A stretch of DNA of 64,000 nucleotides from Pseudomonas sp. G.S.17 (lineage in GTDB: Bacteria > Pseudomonadota > Gammaproteobacteria > Pseudomonadales > Pseudomonadaceae). Each line of letters begins with the position of its first letter. Position 1 is the stretch's first letter. Shown here in pieces: positions 51,115-61,136 of this stretch. Below the pieces are notes generated by a model, which did no database searches, was not told where the DNA came from, and saw nothing but the letters and a program-made list of their open reading frames with translations. Both the position numbers and the translations under genes were made by a program. Location of the stretch: contig NZ_CP151076.1 in NCBI RefSeq assembly GCF_038096165.1, positions 3,593,501-3,657,500 on the forward strand, given 5' to 3'.

Positions 51115-53505
51115 TCAGCCAGAGAAGTGCCGAAGTCCTTGGGATTCGGTGTCGTGCTCGGTGAGTTGGGGGGATGGCGGCATGGCCGGGGCCTGACTGG
51201 CTGCGCCGGCCTTGTATTCAAAACTCGCCGACTTGACGTTGTAGTCCCCCGCCGAGCCGGATTCGATGCTGTTCGCGTCGAGGGTGATGTAGCTGCCGCC
51301 GCCGTTGAGGATGATTTTCTTTTTGGCGGTGATGTGGATTTCATCTTCGGTGCTGGTGATCTTCAGGCCATGCCGGGCCAGCAGTTCCAGGCGGTCGTTT
51401 TGTGCCTGGATGTTCACCGGCCCCTGATTGGCGATCAGTTTGATGCCCATCTTGCGCACGAACAGGCTCATGCCTGCGCCCACGCCGATAAACAGGCGTT
51501 TCACCACGCTGATGTCGGCTTCGGCGCCCGCGTTGAGCATCAGGTTTTTCTGCGCCGCCAGTTGCAGATGCTGGCCGCTGGTCAGGGCGATGCCTTTTGG
51601 GGCGCTGAGCAATAACACCGAGGTCTTGAGCTGTTCGAGATCCTGTTTGAGCAGGTTCAGTTGCGCCTGAACATCGGCCGGATCGGCATTGGCTGCTTCC
51701 GCGTCGACCGACAGGTTTTGCAATTGCTCGCCAGCCTGTTGCAGCCGGTCGATGGCCTTGCTTATGTCGAGCACCTGGCCTTGGGCTTTGGCTTGTTCAT
51801 CCGCACTAATAAAAATGCCTTTGCCACCCCGAATCGCCCCCCAGCCATCGGTCCGCAGTTCAAACCCTTCGCCGCGTTTTTTCTTCTCGGCGTCCACCAG
51901 ATGCCCAAGATTCAGCTGGCTTTTGCCGCTGTGTTCGGTGCTGAGTTTGATGTGCTCGGAGCCGCGCAGGTCTTCCATGCGCAGTTTGTTGTTGGCCGGG
52001 GTGCGCAGGACGTTGCGGGTGTAGTCGCGTTTGCGCAGGGTGACGTGGTCCGGGCGGCGGTCATCGTGCAGGGCGTGGGCGATGTAAGGTCGGTCGGGGT
52101 CGCCTTGTTCGAAGGCGATGGCCACTTCGGTGCCGGCAATCAGCGGCAGATGCAGGCCGTGGGTGTCGCCGGCATAAGGGCGCGCGAGGCGCAGCAGCAT
52201 GCTTTCCTGGCCGGGTTTCCAGCTGTCGCGGTCGAACAGGAAGTTGACCCGATAGTAGCCATCCCGGTCGATTTCGGAGTAAGGGGCGTTTTTCTGCGGG
52301 CTGGTGACACGCGCCGGTACGGTGCCGGCGATTTGCGGCTTCGCCACCAAGGGCGGGCGGAAACAGACGGTTTCCGAATAGGGGATGGCCTCGAAGGTGA
52401 CTTCGAAACTGCGATCACGGGCGGCGCAAGTGTTCAGTTGGGTAATGACTGCGCCCGGCGCGAAGGCCTGCGGAGCGCCGGTGATTTTCAGGACCTGACC
52501 GAGGCCCAGCGTCGCGCTGCTGCTGGCACCGCTGAGTTGGGTCTGGCCGTTGAGGTAGCGCTCGTGACGCAGGCGCGCGTAGAAAAAACCGCTTTCGCTT
52601 AACAGGTCTTCATCCTGAGCAATCCGGTCGCCGAGTTCTTTGTAAGGTTCGGCGTAGTGGTACGCCTCGCCGTAGGTGGTTTTTGCGCCTCGGGTCTGAT
52701 CGACTTCGCCGTTGAGCCAGGCATTGGCATCGCGATGGTGATAGGCGCGGAAGTTGATGTTTTTTTCTACCACCTTATGGCTGGTTTGCAGTTGCCACAC
52801 GCCATCCTGCCCGCTGCTGGTAAAACCAGACGGCGAACGCAAAGGCAGTTCGACGCCGAACTGGTAATGACGCTGGTCGTCATGAAACTCAACAACATCA
52901 ATCTTCAGACGTTGGTCGACGGTGAAGCGAAACCAGATACCCACTTCGGCCAGCAGCCGGGTAATAAACACCAGATCGCTTTCGCCGTATTGCATGACCT
53001 GTTCGCGCCTGGGGTAGTCGCGCGCCAGTTTGAACAGAAAGTCCTGGCCTTCGAAGTTGTGCCGACTGCGCAGAATGCTCTCGACAATAGTCGGCACCGA
53101 CTGGTGCTGATAAATGCGGAACTGCTTGCCCTTATCGAGCAGTGCCAGACGCGGTTGCAGGGTCAGAGCGTAATGGGCTTCATCGTTGGAATCGGACAGG
53201 CGCTTGAAGCCGGTGACCACGCCATGCAACGTGCGCAGCGGCGGCTCGGGCACGACGGAAAGGAAATCCGGCGTCATCTTCGGGTACTTGGGCGGCAAGC
53301 CATGCAGACTGAACGTCGCGGCCCGACCGAGCATCTTCTCGACCGCAATGTCCTGCTGCGCAGAGGTGAACTCCACGTCGTACTTGAACGGCTGGCTCAG
53401 ATGTTCTTCGCCCTTGAAAGTCAGGACGTCGAGGGATGCATCGACATCACTTACTTGCAGTTTGTGACGGCTGTGGTCGAAGAAAGCGCGCAGTGCAGTG
53501 GACAT
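51115..53505 (-). CDS. vgrG: VgrG/TssI spike protein with DUF2345 extension
   Basis: The 796-residue protein has the gp27-like base (DVLTFKGEEHLSQPFKYDVEF), the gp5-like OB region (AGDTHGLHLPLIAGTEVAIA; GDPDRPYIAHALHD) and a C-terminal DUF2345-type beta extension (about 600-760). It forms the trimeric tip of the type VI needle. No core type VI genes are present, so this is an orphan VgrG island. The effector gene follows after 24 bases. Its promoter should lie in the AT-rich 53506-54015 stretch. Confidence 0.95.
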   Translation of the reverse strand: MSTALRAFFDHSRHKLQVSDVDASLDVLTFKGEEHLSQPFKYDVEFTSAQQDIAVEKMLGRAATFSLHGLPPKYPKMTPDFLSVVPEPPLRTLHGVVTGFKRLSDSNDEAHYALTLQPRLALLDKGKQFRIYQHQSVPTIVESILRSRHNFEGQDFLFKLARDYPRREQVMQYGESDLVFITRLLAEVGIWFRFTVDQRLKIDVVEFHDDQRHYQFGVELPLRSPSGFTSSGQDGVWQLQTSHKVVEKNINFRAYHHRDANAWLNGEVDQTRGAKTTYGEAYHYAEPYKELGDRIAQDEDLLSESGFFYARLRHERYLNGQTQLSGASSSATLGLGQVLKITGAPQAFAPGAVITQLNTCAARDRSFEVTFEAIPYSETVCFRPPLVAKPQIAGTVPARVTSPQKNAPYSEIDRDGYYRVNFLFDRDSWKPGQESMLLRLARPYAGDTHGLHLPLIAGTEVAIAFEQGDPDRPYIAHALHDDRRPDHVTLRKRDYTRNVLRTPANNKLRMEDLRGSEHIKLSTEHSGKSQLNLGHLVDAEKKKRGEGFELRTDGWGAIRGGKGIFISADEQAKAQGQVLDISKAIDRLQQAGEQLQNLSVDAEAANADPADVQAQLNLLKQDLEQLKTSVLLLSAPKGIALTSGQHLQLAAQKNLMLNAGAEADISVVKRLFIGVGAGMSLFVRKMGIKLIANQGPVNIQAQNDRLELLARHGLKITSTEDEIHITAKKKIILNGGGSYITLDANSIESGSAGDYNVKSASFEYKAGAASQAPAMPPSPQLTEHDTESQGLRHFSG

Positions 53506-54015
53506 GTTCAGGCCTCCGAACGAGTGTTTAGCGGGTTGCTGCCAAGCCGATAAATCTGCGCAGTGAACGCAATACGAACATCTGAAAATGCTGATTCAAC
53601 AGACGAAGGTTCACCGCAACGCAGCGCAAGAAAACAATGAAGGGACATAGAATGAACATCCTTTTAAACAAAATATTTATATGCAACGAATGAGCATTGA
53701 TATTTTCACATGCCACAAAAAGGCAATGAACTTAAATGCACTCATGCAACTCGCCCCAGCTTGCGACAGGTGATGTCGGCGACTCTGCGCAGACATCAAA
53801 CGGAGTGTTTATGTATTAAATGTTTGAGAGAGGTCCGGACAATGAAGTACTTCAGGCCTCTATTCCAGCCCCTGAGAGAGATATGGGAAAATTCCGACGC
53901 ACTCTCGGAAATAACTTACAAACAGCCACTAAAGGATCACTGAAATCTTCACGTAGAACTTGTCGACATCAACCGATTGATCGAAAAACCTTCTCATATC
54001 GATTGAATCCGCTAC
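53506..54015. other. AT-rich gap upstream of vgrG with one possible micro-ORF
   Basis: No recognisable gene is present. One short plus-strand ORF at 53842-53943 (33 codons, MKYFRPLFQPLREIWENSD) has GAGAGAGG eight bases before its ATG, but nothing else supports it. The stretch presumably carries the vgrG promoter. Confidence 0.5.
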
Positions 54016-54942
54016 TCACGCATCATGCGGGGCACCGACCGGCGCATGCTTTGCCATCAACTCGACAACCCAATCGATGAACACACGCAGCTTCACGCTG
54101 ATGTGCCGGTTCGGGGGAAATGCCACGTACATCGGCATCGAGTCCAGGCGCCAGTCTGCAAACAGCGGCACCAATTCGCCTCGCGCGACACTGGCCAGGG
54201 CCATGTAGTCCGGCAACCAAAGCACCCCGAGGCCCGCCAGGCCTGCGGCGAGATAGGCATTACCATCGTCGACGGCCAGAACGTAGCGGCCCTGGATATG
54301 CACGCTTTCGTCGTTCAGGCGCATGGCATAGGGCAGCGCCTTACCGGTGCGTGCCCACAGAAAACCAACGATGCGATGCTGCGAATCTTCCAGCTCTCGC
54401 GGATGCACTGGCGTACCGACGCGCGCCAGATAACTCGGCGCCGCGTAAACACCCAGCTGGAGAGTGCCAACCCGGCGGGCCATCAAAGACTGGTCGGTCA
54501 GCTCGCCGCCACGCACCACGCAATCGACATTCTCTCCGACCATATCAACGATCCGGTCGCTCACGCCCAGGTCGATCTGGATGTCCGGATAGCGCGCATG
54601 AAAGGCGGGCAACGCCGGCACCAAAATCATGCTCGCCAGCGGGCTGGGCACATCCACGCGCAGCCGCCCCCTGGGCGATGTCGACGCGGCGGACAGGCTG
54701 GTTTCGGCGTCGTCCAGATCAGCCAGAAGCCTGACCGCACGCTCATAAAACACCGCGCCATCGGCCGTGATATTAACTTTGCGCGTGGTGCGATTGAGCA
54801 ATTTGACCCGCAAGCGCGCCTCCAACTGCTGGATCAGTTGCGTCACGCTGGTCTTGCTCATATGCAGCGTCTCGGCGGCCTTGGTGAAGCTGCCCGCCTC
54901 CACCACTCTGACGAAGGCCTGCATCGCGTCAAACCGGTCCAT
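54016..54942 (-). CDS. LysR-family transcriptional regulator
   Basis: The 308-residue protein has an N-terminal helix-turn-helix (SFTKAAETLHMSKTSVTQLIQ) and a type 2 effector domain of the LysR subtype with TTRKVNITADGAVFYERAV. It is divergent from the RidA gene at 55105 and may regulate it and the downstream genes. Confidence 0.87.
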   Translation of the reverse strand: MDRFDAMQAFVRVVEAGSFTKAAETLHMSKTSVTQLIQQLEARLRVKLLNRTTRKVNITADGAVFYERAVRLLADLDDAETSLSAASTSPRGRLRVDVPSPLASMILVPALPAFHARYPDIQIDLGVSDRIVDMVGENVDCVVRGGELTDQSLMARRVGTLQLGVYAAPSYLARVGTPVHPRELEDSQHRIVGFLWARTGKALPYAMRLNDESVHIQGRYVLAVDDGNAYLAAGLAGLGVLWLPDYMALASVARGELVPLFADWRLDSMPMYVAFPPNRHISVKLRVFIDWVVELMAKHAPVGAPHDA

Positions 54943-55104
54943 TTTTATCCTCTGCGGGCTGGATGACTGCCTTGATTGTTTCGAATTTTCAAACAGTGTT
55001 GGCTAGAGTTGCCTGTTTATCGGGCCGGAACAAGTCCCTAAAGTCCCTTCATCGCTGAGCGGGTCGCCTTCGACTCGCTCCCTAATCCCCTGAAGGAGCT
55101 AGAC

Positions 55105-55509
55105 ATGACAATCCGTGACGCAGTTTTTCCACCCGGCCGCCAGGCGCTTTATGAGCGCAATCGTTATTCGCCGGCCATCAAGTCAAATGGCTTTTTGTTC
55201 GTCTCGGGGCAAGTCGGCAGTAACGAGGACGGCTCTCCCGAAGCGGATCTGGAAAGCCAGGTGCGGCTGGCCTTCAACAATCTCAATGCCATTCTCGGCG
55301 CGGCCGGTTGCACCTTTGATGATGTCATCGACGTGACGGTGTTCATTGTCGATCCGGAGGCGAAGTTTGAAACCATCTGGAAGGTGATTCCGGAGTTCTG
55401 GGGCAACGCGCCACACCCGACGCTGACCGGAATTGGCGTGACCTGGCTGTATGGCTTCCAGTTTGAAATCAAGGTCATCGCCAAGCTGCCGGAAAACGCT
55501 GCGGCATGA
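55105..55509 (+). CDS. RidA-family protein
   Basis: The 134-residue protein fits the RidA/YjgF/UK114 trimeric fold (IKSNGFLFVSGQVGSNEDGS; DVIDVTVFIVDPEAKFE). Ring members hydrolyse reactive enamines/imines made by PLP enzymes. ATG 55105 follows GGAG by six bases. It precedes the transsulfuration pair by about 80 bases, which fits removal of 2-aminoacrylate-type by-products. Confidence 0.85.
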   Translation: MTIRDAVFPPGRQALYERNRYSPAIKSNGFLFVSGQVGSNEDGSPEADLESQVRLAFNNLNAILGAAGCTFDDVIDVTVFIVDPEAKFETIWKVIPEFWGNAPHPTLTGIGVTWLYGFQFEIKVIAKLPENAAA

Positions 55510-55591
55510 CCTGACAGGCGATTTGGACGGCAGGTGTGCGGACTGCAAGCTACCCTGATCTCAATGCAGATTACCGCAGCGAGATGAAGAC

Positions 55592-56965
55592 ATGCCTAAT
55601 GACTCCCGCCCTGCCGTGCTCGGATTGATCGGCAATACGCCGCTGGTGCGCGTCACCCGCTTCGATACCGGCCTGTGTACGTTGTTCCTCAAACTCGAAT
55701 CGCAGAATCCCGGCGGCTCGATCAAGGATCGCATCGGCCTGGCGATGATCGATGCCGCCGAACGCGATGGTCGCCTGAGCCCCGGAGGCACCATTATCGA
55801 GGCGACGGCTGGCAATACCGGCCTGGGACTTGCCCTGGTCGGTCGCGCCAAAGGCTATCGCGTGGTGTTGGTGGTGCCGGACAAAATGTCCACAGAGAAA
55901 GTCCTGCACCTCAAGGCGATGGGCGCCGAAGTGCACATCACCCGCTCCGACGTCGGCAAGGGCCACCCCGAATATTATCAGGACGTCGCCGCGCGGCTGG
56001 CGCAGGAGATTCCCGATGCGTTCTTTGCCGATCAATTCAACAATCCCGCCAACCCGCTGGCCCACGAATGCAGCACGGCGCCAGAGATCTGGGCGCAGAC
56101 CGAACATGATCTGGATGCAATCGTCGTCGGCGTCGGCTCGGCAGGTACGCTGACCGGGCTGACGCGGTTCTTTCGCCGGGTGCAGCCGGACCTGGTCATG
56201 GTGCTGGCCGACCCGGTTGGCTCGGTCATGGCCGACTACAGTCGCGGCTTGCCACTGCCCACGCCCGGTTCCTGGGCCGTGGAAGGCATCGGCGAAGACT
56301 TCATCCCTTCAATTGCCGACCTTTCCAGCGTGCGCCACGCCTATTCCATCAGCGACGAGGAAAGCTTCGATCATGCCCGGCAACTGTTGCGCGCCGAAGG
56401 CATTCTCGGCGGCTCTTCGACCGGCACGTTGCTGGCGGCGGCGCTGCGCTACTGTCGCGAACAAACCGAGCCCAAACGCGTGGTCAGTTTCGTCTGCGAC
56501 ACGGGCACCCGCTACTTGTCCAAGGTGTACAACGATCAATGGATGACCGATCAGGGCTTGCTGCAGCGCAAGCGTTATGGCGACCTGCGCGACCTGATCG
56601 CCCGGCGTTTCGAGGATGGGCGGGTGATCAGCGTGGGCCCGGATGACACCCTGCTGACCGCTTTCCAGCGCATGCGGCTGGCCGATGTGTCGCAGCTGCC
56701 GGTACTGGTGGATGGCCAACAGCTGGTCGGCGTTATCGACGAATCCGACATCTTGGTCGGCGTCCATCAAGACCCATCGCATCTGCGTATGACTGTGGCC
56801 AGCGCCATGACCGGCAAATTGGAAGTTCTGCCCCCGGACGCCAGTCTGGTTGAGTTGCAAAGCAAGCTTGATCGAGGGCTGATAGCGATTATTGCTGACG
56901 CGGTGTGCTTTCACGGCCTGATTACCCGCGTCGATCTGCTCAATCATTTACGGAGATCACTATGA
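55592..56965 (+). CDS. Cystathionine beta-synthase with C-terminal CBS domains
   Basis: The 457-residue protein has the cysteine-synthase fold, with PLP Lys45 (NPGGSIKDRIG), the PLP phosphate loop (GGSSTG, about 270) and TAGNTG, followed by a CBS-domain pair (about 340-457; GRVISVGPDDTLLTAF, AMTGKLEVLPPDASLVEL). It joins homocysteine and serine to cystathionine. It overlaps the next gene by four bases (ATGA), so the pair is a reverse-transsulfuration unit making cysteine from methionine. Confidence 0.92.
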   Translation: MPNDSRPAVLGLIGNTPLVRVTRFDTGLCTLFLKLESQNPGGSIKDRIGLAMIDAAERDGRLSPGGTIIEATAGNTGLGLALVGRAKGYRVVLVVPDKMSTEKVLHLKAMGAEVHITRSDVGKGHPEYYQDVAARLAQEIPDAFFADQFNNPANPLAHECSTAPEIWAQTEHDLDAIVVGVGSAGTLTGLTRFFRRVQPDLVMVLADPVGSVMADYSRGLPLPTPGSWAVEGIGEDFIPSIADLSSVRHAYSISDEESFDHARQLLRAEGILGGSSTGTLLAAALRYCREQTEPKRVVSFVCDTGTRYLSKVYNDQWMTDQGLLQRKRYGDLRDLIARRFEDGRVISVGPDDTLLTAFQRMRLADVSQLPVLVDGQQLVGVIDESDILVGVHQDPSHLRMTVASAMTGKLEVLPPDASLVELQSKLDRGLIAIIADAVCFHGLITRVDLLNHLRRSL

Positions 56966-58140
56966 GTCAACACGATGAAACCACGCCGCCACAGGCCTTC
57001 GCCACCCGAGTGATCCACGCAGGCCAGGCGCCGGACCCTTCCACCGGGGCATTGATGCCACCGATTTATGCCAACTCCACTTATCTGCAACAAAGTCCCG
57101 GCGTGCATAAGGGGCTTGATTATGGGCGTTCACACAACCCGACGCGCTGGGCATTGGAGCGCTGCGTGGCAGACCTGGAAAGCGGAACCCAGGCCTACGC
57201 CTTCGCCTCCGGGCTGGCGGCGATTTCCACCGTGCTCGAATTGCTCGACGCCGGCGCGCACATCGTTTCCGGCAATGACCTGTACGGCGGCACGTTCCGA
57301 CTGTTTGACAAGGTGCGTCAACGCAGCGCCGGGCATCGTTTCAGTTATGTCGATCTAACCGATCTGGCGGCATTCGAAGCAGCGTTGCAGGATGACACGC
57401 GGATGGTCTGGGTCGAGACGCCGAGCAACCCGCTGCTGAGTCTTACCGACCTCGCCGCCGTGGCGCGCATCTGTCGTGGACGCGGCATTATCTGTGTCGC
57501 CGACAACACCTTTGCCAGCCCGTGGATTCAGCGTCCGCTGGAGCTGGGTTTCGATATCGTGGTGCACTCGACCACCAAATACCTCAACGGCCACTCCGAC
57601 GTGATCGGTGGCATCGCGGTGGTAGGCCAGAACCCGGAACTGGCCGAGCGCCTGGGGTTTCTACAGAACTCGGTGGGCGCCATCGCCGGGCCGTTCGACG
57701 CGTTTCTCACCCTGCGCGGCGTGAAGACCCTGGCCCTGCGCATGGAACGCCATTGCAACAATGCGCTGACGCTGGCGCAATGGTTGGAACAACAGCCGCA
57801 GGTCACGCATGTTTATTATCCGGGCCTGGCTTCGCACCCTCAGCATGAACTGGCGCGGCAGCAGATGCGCGGATTCGGCGGCATGATCTCCGTTGACCTG
57901 AACACTGATCTAGCCGGCGCCAGGCGTTTTCTGGAAAATGTACGGATCTTCGCCTTGGCCGAAAGTCTCGGTGGCGTGGAGAGCCTGATCGAGCACCCGG
58001 CAATCATGACCCACGCAAGCATTCCGGCAGAAACCCGCGCGCAGCTTGGCATCGGCGATGGGCTGGTGCGGTTGTCAGTGGGCGTCGAGGATATCGAAGA
58101 CCTGCGCGCGGATCTGGCCCAGGCGCTGGCCAGCATCTGA
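56962..58140 (+). CDS. Cystathionine gamma-lyase/gamma-synthase family PLP enzyme
   Basis: The 392-residue Cys/Met-metabolism PLP enzyme has the tyrosine/arginine active-site loop [14 protein letters not shown] and the PLP lysine near position 206 ([12 protein letters not shown]). ATG 56962 follows GGAG by seven bases and overlaps the cystathionine beta-synthase stop. Beside that synthase, gamma-lyase activity (cystathionine to cysteine, 2-oxobutyrate and ammonia) is more likely than gamma-synthase. Confidence 0.88.
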   Translation: MSQHDETTPPQAFATRVIHAGQAPDPSTGALMPPIYANSTYLQQSPGVHKGLDYGRSHNPTRWALERCVADLESGTQAYAFASGLAAISTVLELLDAGAHIVSGNDLYGGTFRLFDKVRQRSAGHRFSYVDLTDLAAFEAALQDDTRMVWVETPSNPLLSLTDLAAVARICRGRGIICVADNTFASPWIQRPLELGFDIVVHSTTKYLNGHSDVIGGIAVVGQNPELAERLGFLQNSVGAIAGPFDAFLTLRGVKTLALRMERHCNNALTLAQWLEQQPQVTHVYYPGLASHPQHELARQQMRGFGGMISVDLNTDLAGARRFLENVRIFALAESLGGVESLIEHPAIMTHASIPAETRAQLGIGDGLVRLSVGVEDIEDLRADLAQALASI

Positions 58141-58154
58141 CGGGCTTTACTTTG

Positions 58155-58304
58155 CCGGTGCTCACGGGCGCGCTCGAACGGGGATTGGTCAGCGAGTTTG
58201 CCGATCGCGAGGCAGCTGTTAAATGGTACGAAAGCGTTGAATATCAGGCGCTCATCGAAGTACGCAACATTGCCTTTGACAGCCGCTTTGTGTTGATCGG
58301 CTAA
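58155..58304 (+). pseudogene. C-terminal fragment of a DUF1330-family protein
   Basis: The frame ending TAA 58302-58304 reads SEFADREAAVKWYESVEYQ, then LIEVRNIAFDSRFVLIG, the typical C-terminal half of small DUF1330 ferredoxin-like proteins. No start codon, ribosome site or N-terminal half precedes it. It is a truncated relic behind the transsulfuration operon. Confidence 0.65.
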
Positions 58305-58347
58305 GCTGCGCCCTTCGCGTCTGGGTCGCAGCTGCCTGACTGACGAT

Positions 58348-58728
58348 TCAGCCCTTGGCCGCCATCGCGGTCACTTCCACGCGCATGCCTTCAACCGCCA
58401 GCGCGGCAACGCCAACAGCGGCGCGAACCGGCCAGGGCTTGCTGAAGAAGCGCTGATAAACCTCATTGAAGGCCGGACGGTCGGCCATGTCGGTGAGGTA
58501 GATCGTCAAATGCAGAACCCGATCCATGGAGCTGCCGGCTTTTTCCAGTGCAACCTTCAACGCTTGCAGCGTGCATTCGCTCTGCGCAACGATACCGCCC
58601 AACTCCAGACTGCCGTCGGCACGGGTCGGAATCTGCGTGGAGACCAGCAGGCCGCCGACACCGGCTACGTCAGAGGAAATGGATTCCGGATCGGGGTCAG
58701 CGACAAAAGTAAGGTCGTGGTTTGCCAT
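58348..58728 (-). CDS. RidA-family protein (second)
   Basis: The 126-residue protein fits the RidA fold (VGGLLVSTQIPTRADGSLEL; RVLHLTIYLTDMADRPAFNEVY; a C-terminal VEVTAMAAKG). It is only distantly like the RidA at 55105 and may act on a different imine. It lies alone, convergent with the transsulfuration genes. Confidence 0.82.
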   Translation of the reverse strand: MANHDLTFVADPDPESISSDVAGVGGLLVSTQIPTRADGSLELGGIVAQSECTLQALKVALEKAGSSMDRVLHLTIYLTDMADRPAFNEVYQRFFSKPWPVRAAVGVAALAVEGMRVEVTAMAAKG

Positions 58729-59093
58729 GGGGGATCTCTTGCTTGAGGGCTAGCGGGAATTTTGCAGGCCGCCAGTCTACAACCCCATGGCAGGTTCGTG
58801 AATTAGCGGCGCAGCCGACACCAGCGCAGGCCGCGCGATGACCAGCGTGCGCTGGCAGGCTTGAAACCTCCAGGCGAACCCAGAGCAAGGCGGTTGGTCG
58901 ACGCCTGCCCTGTCTGCTCGCGATATTGAAGGTATGTCTGGTCAGGCGATTGATTTCTTGGGGGTGGTATTACCTCAAGGACCGACGGATCGTCATTCGA
59001 AACCAGCCGGTACGTTCCCGATGAAGTCTGCCCCATGGCCTGCTCACCCGGATTTGTTTAGCATCGGCAGACCATTCGCAAGGAATTGCCCAG
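58729..59093. other. Gap without supported genes
   Basis: It holds the promoters of the divergent RidA and GNAT genes. A 77-codon minus-strand ORF (58803-59036) has an unnatural Arg-rich tail and no recognisable family, so I do not call it. Confidence 0.5.
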
Positions 59094-59552
59094 ATGGATT
59101 GCCTGATTCGAAGCGCAACTCGCGAGGACGCCTCGGCCATCAGCACGGTCATCGTCAACGCCTTACGCCAGTCCAACGCCCACGATTATTCACCCGAAAT
59201 CATCGCCCGGGTTGAGCAAGGCTTTGCCCCGAAGGCAATCCTCGATTTGTTGATTCAGCGTGAGGTCTACGTGGCGATGGTCCGCGGTCAGATAGTTGCA
59301 ACAGCAAGCCTGGATCGGGACGTGGTTCGAAGTGTGTTCGTCGACCCGGCCCATCAAGGGGCAGGCATAGGACGACAACTGATGGCGATGCTACTGGCAG
59401 TGGCCGTCGGCAACGGAATAGAACGATTACTTGTCCCCTCTTCCATCACCGCAGAAGGTTTTTACGCTTCCCTTGGCTTCAACAAAATTCGAGACGAATT
59501 TCATGGAGCCGAGCACACGATCATCATGGAAAGGATGCTTGGGCTCGCGTGA
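59094..59552 (+). CDS. GNAT-family N-acetyltransferase
   Basis: The 152-residue protein has the GNAT core: LIRSATREDASAI at the start, the acetyl-CoA loop RSVFVDPAHQGAGIGRQLM, and GFYASLGFNKI. It transfers an acetyl group to an unknown amine. ATG 59094 follows AAGGAA by eight bases. It stands alone. Confidence 0.87.
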   Translation: MDCLIRSATREDASAISTVIVNALRQSNAHDYSPEIIARVEQGFAPKAILDLLIQREVYVAMVRGQIVATASLDRDVVRSVFVDPAHQGAGIGRQLMAMLLAVAVGNGIERLLVPSSITAEGFYASLGFNKIRDEFHGAEHTIIMERMLGLA

Positions 59553-59623
59553 ATCGCTCAGTCGACATGGCCGGATCCTCGGCGTCCTGATATCAGGTAT
59601 CCGAGGGGCGCGGCAGCCTGACA

Positions 59624-60415
59624 TCAGGGTCTTTCAGTCACGGATTCCCGTTGTGCCTGTGACTCTTCGAGCTGGGCAGGCTGCTTGGGCTTCAACTCTG
59701 CCAGCGACCGGCGGATGCGGCTTGCCAGCGAACTACGGCCATGCACATTCTGATAGTGAAAAACGGCAGTCGAGCGAATGACAGTAGGATCGGCCGGAAG
59801 ATTTGTGTGCAACGAGCGATAACCCCAGAACAGATACATATCGCCCGGCCGCATCCGTATCCGCACGAACTGCTCGGCATGTCTGGCGTGACGCTGGGCC
59901 AGGCGTCGTTGCGACCATCGATTGTCGATCAGCAACTTGTCCAACAGGTTCAGGGCATAATTTTTTCGAATAGGCCGGTGATTGGGGAGCATGATCAAAT
60001 CACCTGGGTCACTCTGATCGGGCATACAAACAGGCATGATCGCCGTCAGCACAAATGAATCGTAATGGAAGATCAACGACTCTCGCTGGCCGCGCTCGCC
60101 AATAAGGCAGCGTAATACTTGATGCAGATCCGGCTCGCTGGGTCGCTGTCCTGTTCCTTTTGCCACCACACGTTGGCATAAATCGAGGAAGTCGGGGGAG
60201 CTGCCCCACTCGTGCAAAAGCGAACCGGCTACGGCCTGGCTGCCGGTCAACGCGACGTATTGATTACCTGCGGCACTGACCGTCTGGCTGACCATCGCTT
60301 GTAATTCAGCCAGCTCAACGTCGCTCGCCCAACCACGTAGAACGGCGAAGCCATCAGTGTTGATCGCATCGACCAGCGTCTCGATCTGCGTTTCAGAGAA
60401 CTTTTGATATTGCAT
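59624..60415 (-). CDS. Phytanoyl-CoA-dioxygenase-like 2OG-Fe(II) oxygenase
   Basis: The 263-residue protein shows the iron facial triad His117-x-Asp119 (IFHYDSFVLT) and His203 (YRSLHTNLPADP), and Arg214 is in place to bind 2-oxoglutarate, within a double-stranded beta-helix pattern (RPGDMYLFWGYRSLH). The substrate is unknown. The ribosome site is weak. Upstream, near 60618-60632, the minus strand reads AATGCGTATCATT, a partial match to a Fur box. It stands alone between convergent GNAT and a 720-base gap. Confidence 0.72.
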   Translation of the reverse strand: MQYQKFSETQIETLVDAINTDGFAVLRGWASDVELAELQAMVSQTVSAAGNQYVALTGSQAVAGSLLHEWGSSPDFLDLCQRVVAKGTGQRPSEPDLHQVLRCLIGERGQRESLIFHYDSFVLTAIMPVCMPDQSDPGDLIMLPNHRPIRKNYALNLLDKLLIDNRWSQRRLAQRHARHAEQFVRIRMRPGDMYLFWGYRSLHTNLPADPTVIRSTAVFHYQNVHGRSSLASRIRRSLAELKPKQPAQLEESQAQRESVTERP

Positions 60416-61136
60416 CGGGTGCGTACTCGCGGCGGTGGAGTGAGCATGTCCGCCTGTACCAACCCTGACGCCGGGATAGCGATCAGATGATGTTCAGGCT
60501 GACTTAAACCGAAAGCACACACCGTCTCACTAACCGGATGTTGTCTGGCAATGAAATTTGCGACGCCCGCTGCCTTTTTGAGACAGCGCAAGCAATCGTC
60601 GTCAGCTTAGTAGAATGATACGCATTTGGTAAAACAACTTTCGTATCTTCTGCTTGACATGATAGCCCGTGGCCGCCTGTAAAGGAGTTGTTCAGCACGT
60701 GGTCATCCCCTGAACCTATGCAACGGCGTCAATTATTGGAGCACTGCGATGGGCGTTAGCCAGTTGTGACAAAACGGCATAAAGCGTCCTCGCTTGCCTC
60801 CCTCCCTGGAGAGCCCGTAAAGCAACTCTGACTGCCTTGTATGACAATTGAAAATTGAATCCAGAAAATGGGAAACGTCGTCTCTGCGTAGAACCCCAAG
60901 GAGGTAATCGTTAGACAGGCAGCCCATAAATCCAGCGATACAGGCTGACAATATATTGTAAAGACAGCTGGCACGTGGTGACCGCTTGTCCGTTTCACAA
61001 CAGCCTTTTACGTTGCCAGGCCTGTCACCCGCCAGGGCTTCGATATCATCCCTGAAGTGTTCCGCGTAACTACCTGACACCGATCAAAATCCACGTGACT
61101 GGAAGGTCATTGCCAAGGTTTGCCCTCCGTTGAAGA
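60416..61136. other. 720-base gap without supported genes
   Basis: The left end carries the probable promoter of the oxygenase, with a Fur-like AATGCGTATCATT near 60620. The remaining ORFs (for example 60733-61080 minus) have no recognisable family or good ribosome site. Confidence 0.5.

Noticed and set aside
58803..59036. 77-codon minus-strand ORF
   Set aside because: No family, no good ribosome site, and an unnatural Arg/Trp/Cys tail.
59586..59628. Two near-identical CCTGAYATCAGG palindromes between converging genes
   Set aside because: Each is only 12 bases, the second lies in the oxygenase coding end, and there is no T-run; too weak to call a terminator or operator.
60733..61080. 115-codon minus-strand ORF
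   Set aside because: No recognisable family or ribosome site, and its codon pattern is unlike the neighbours.
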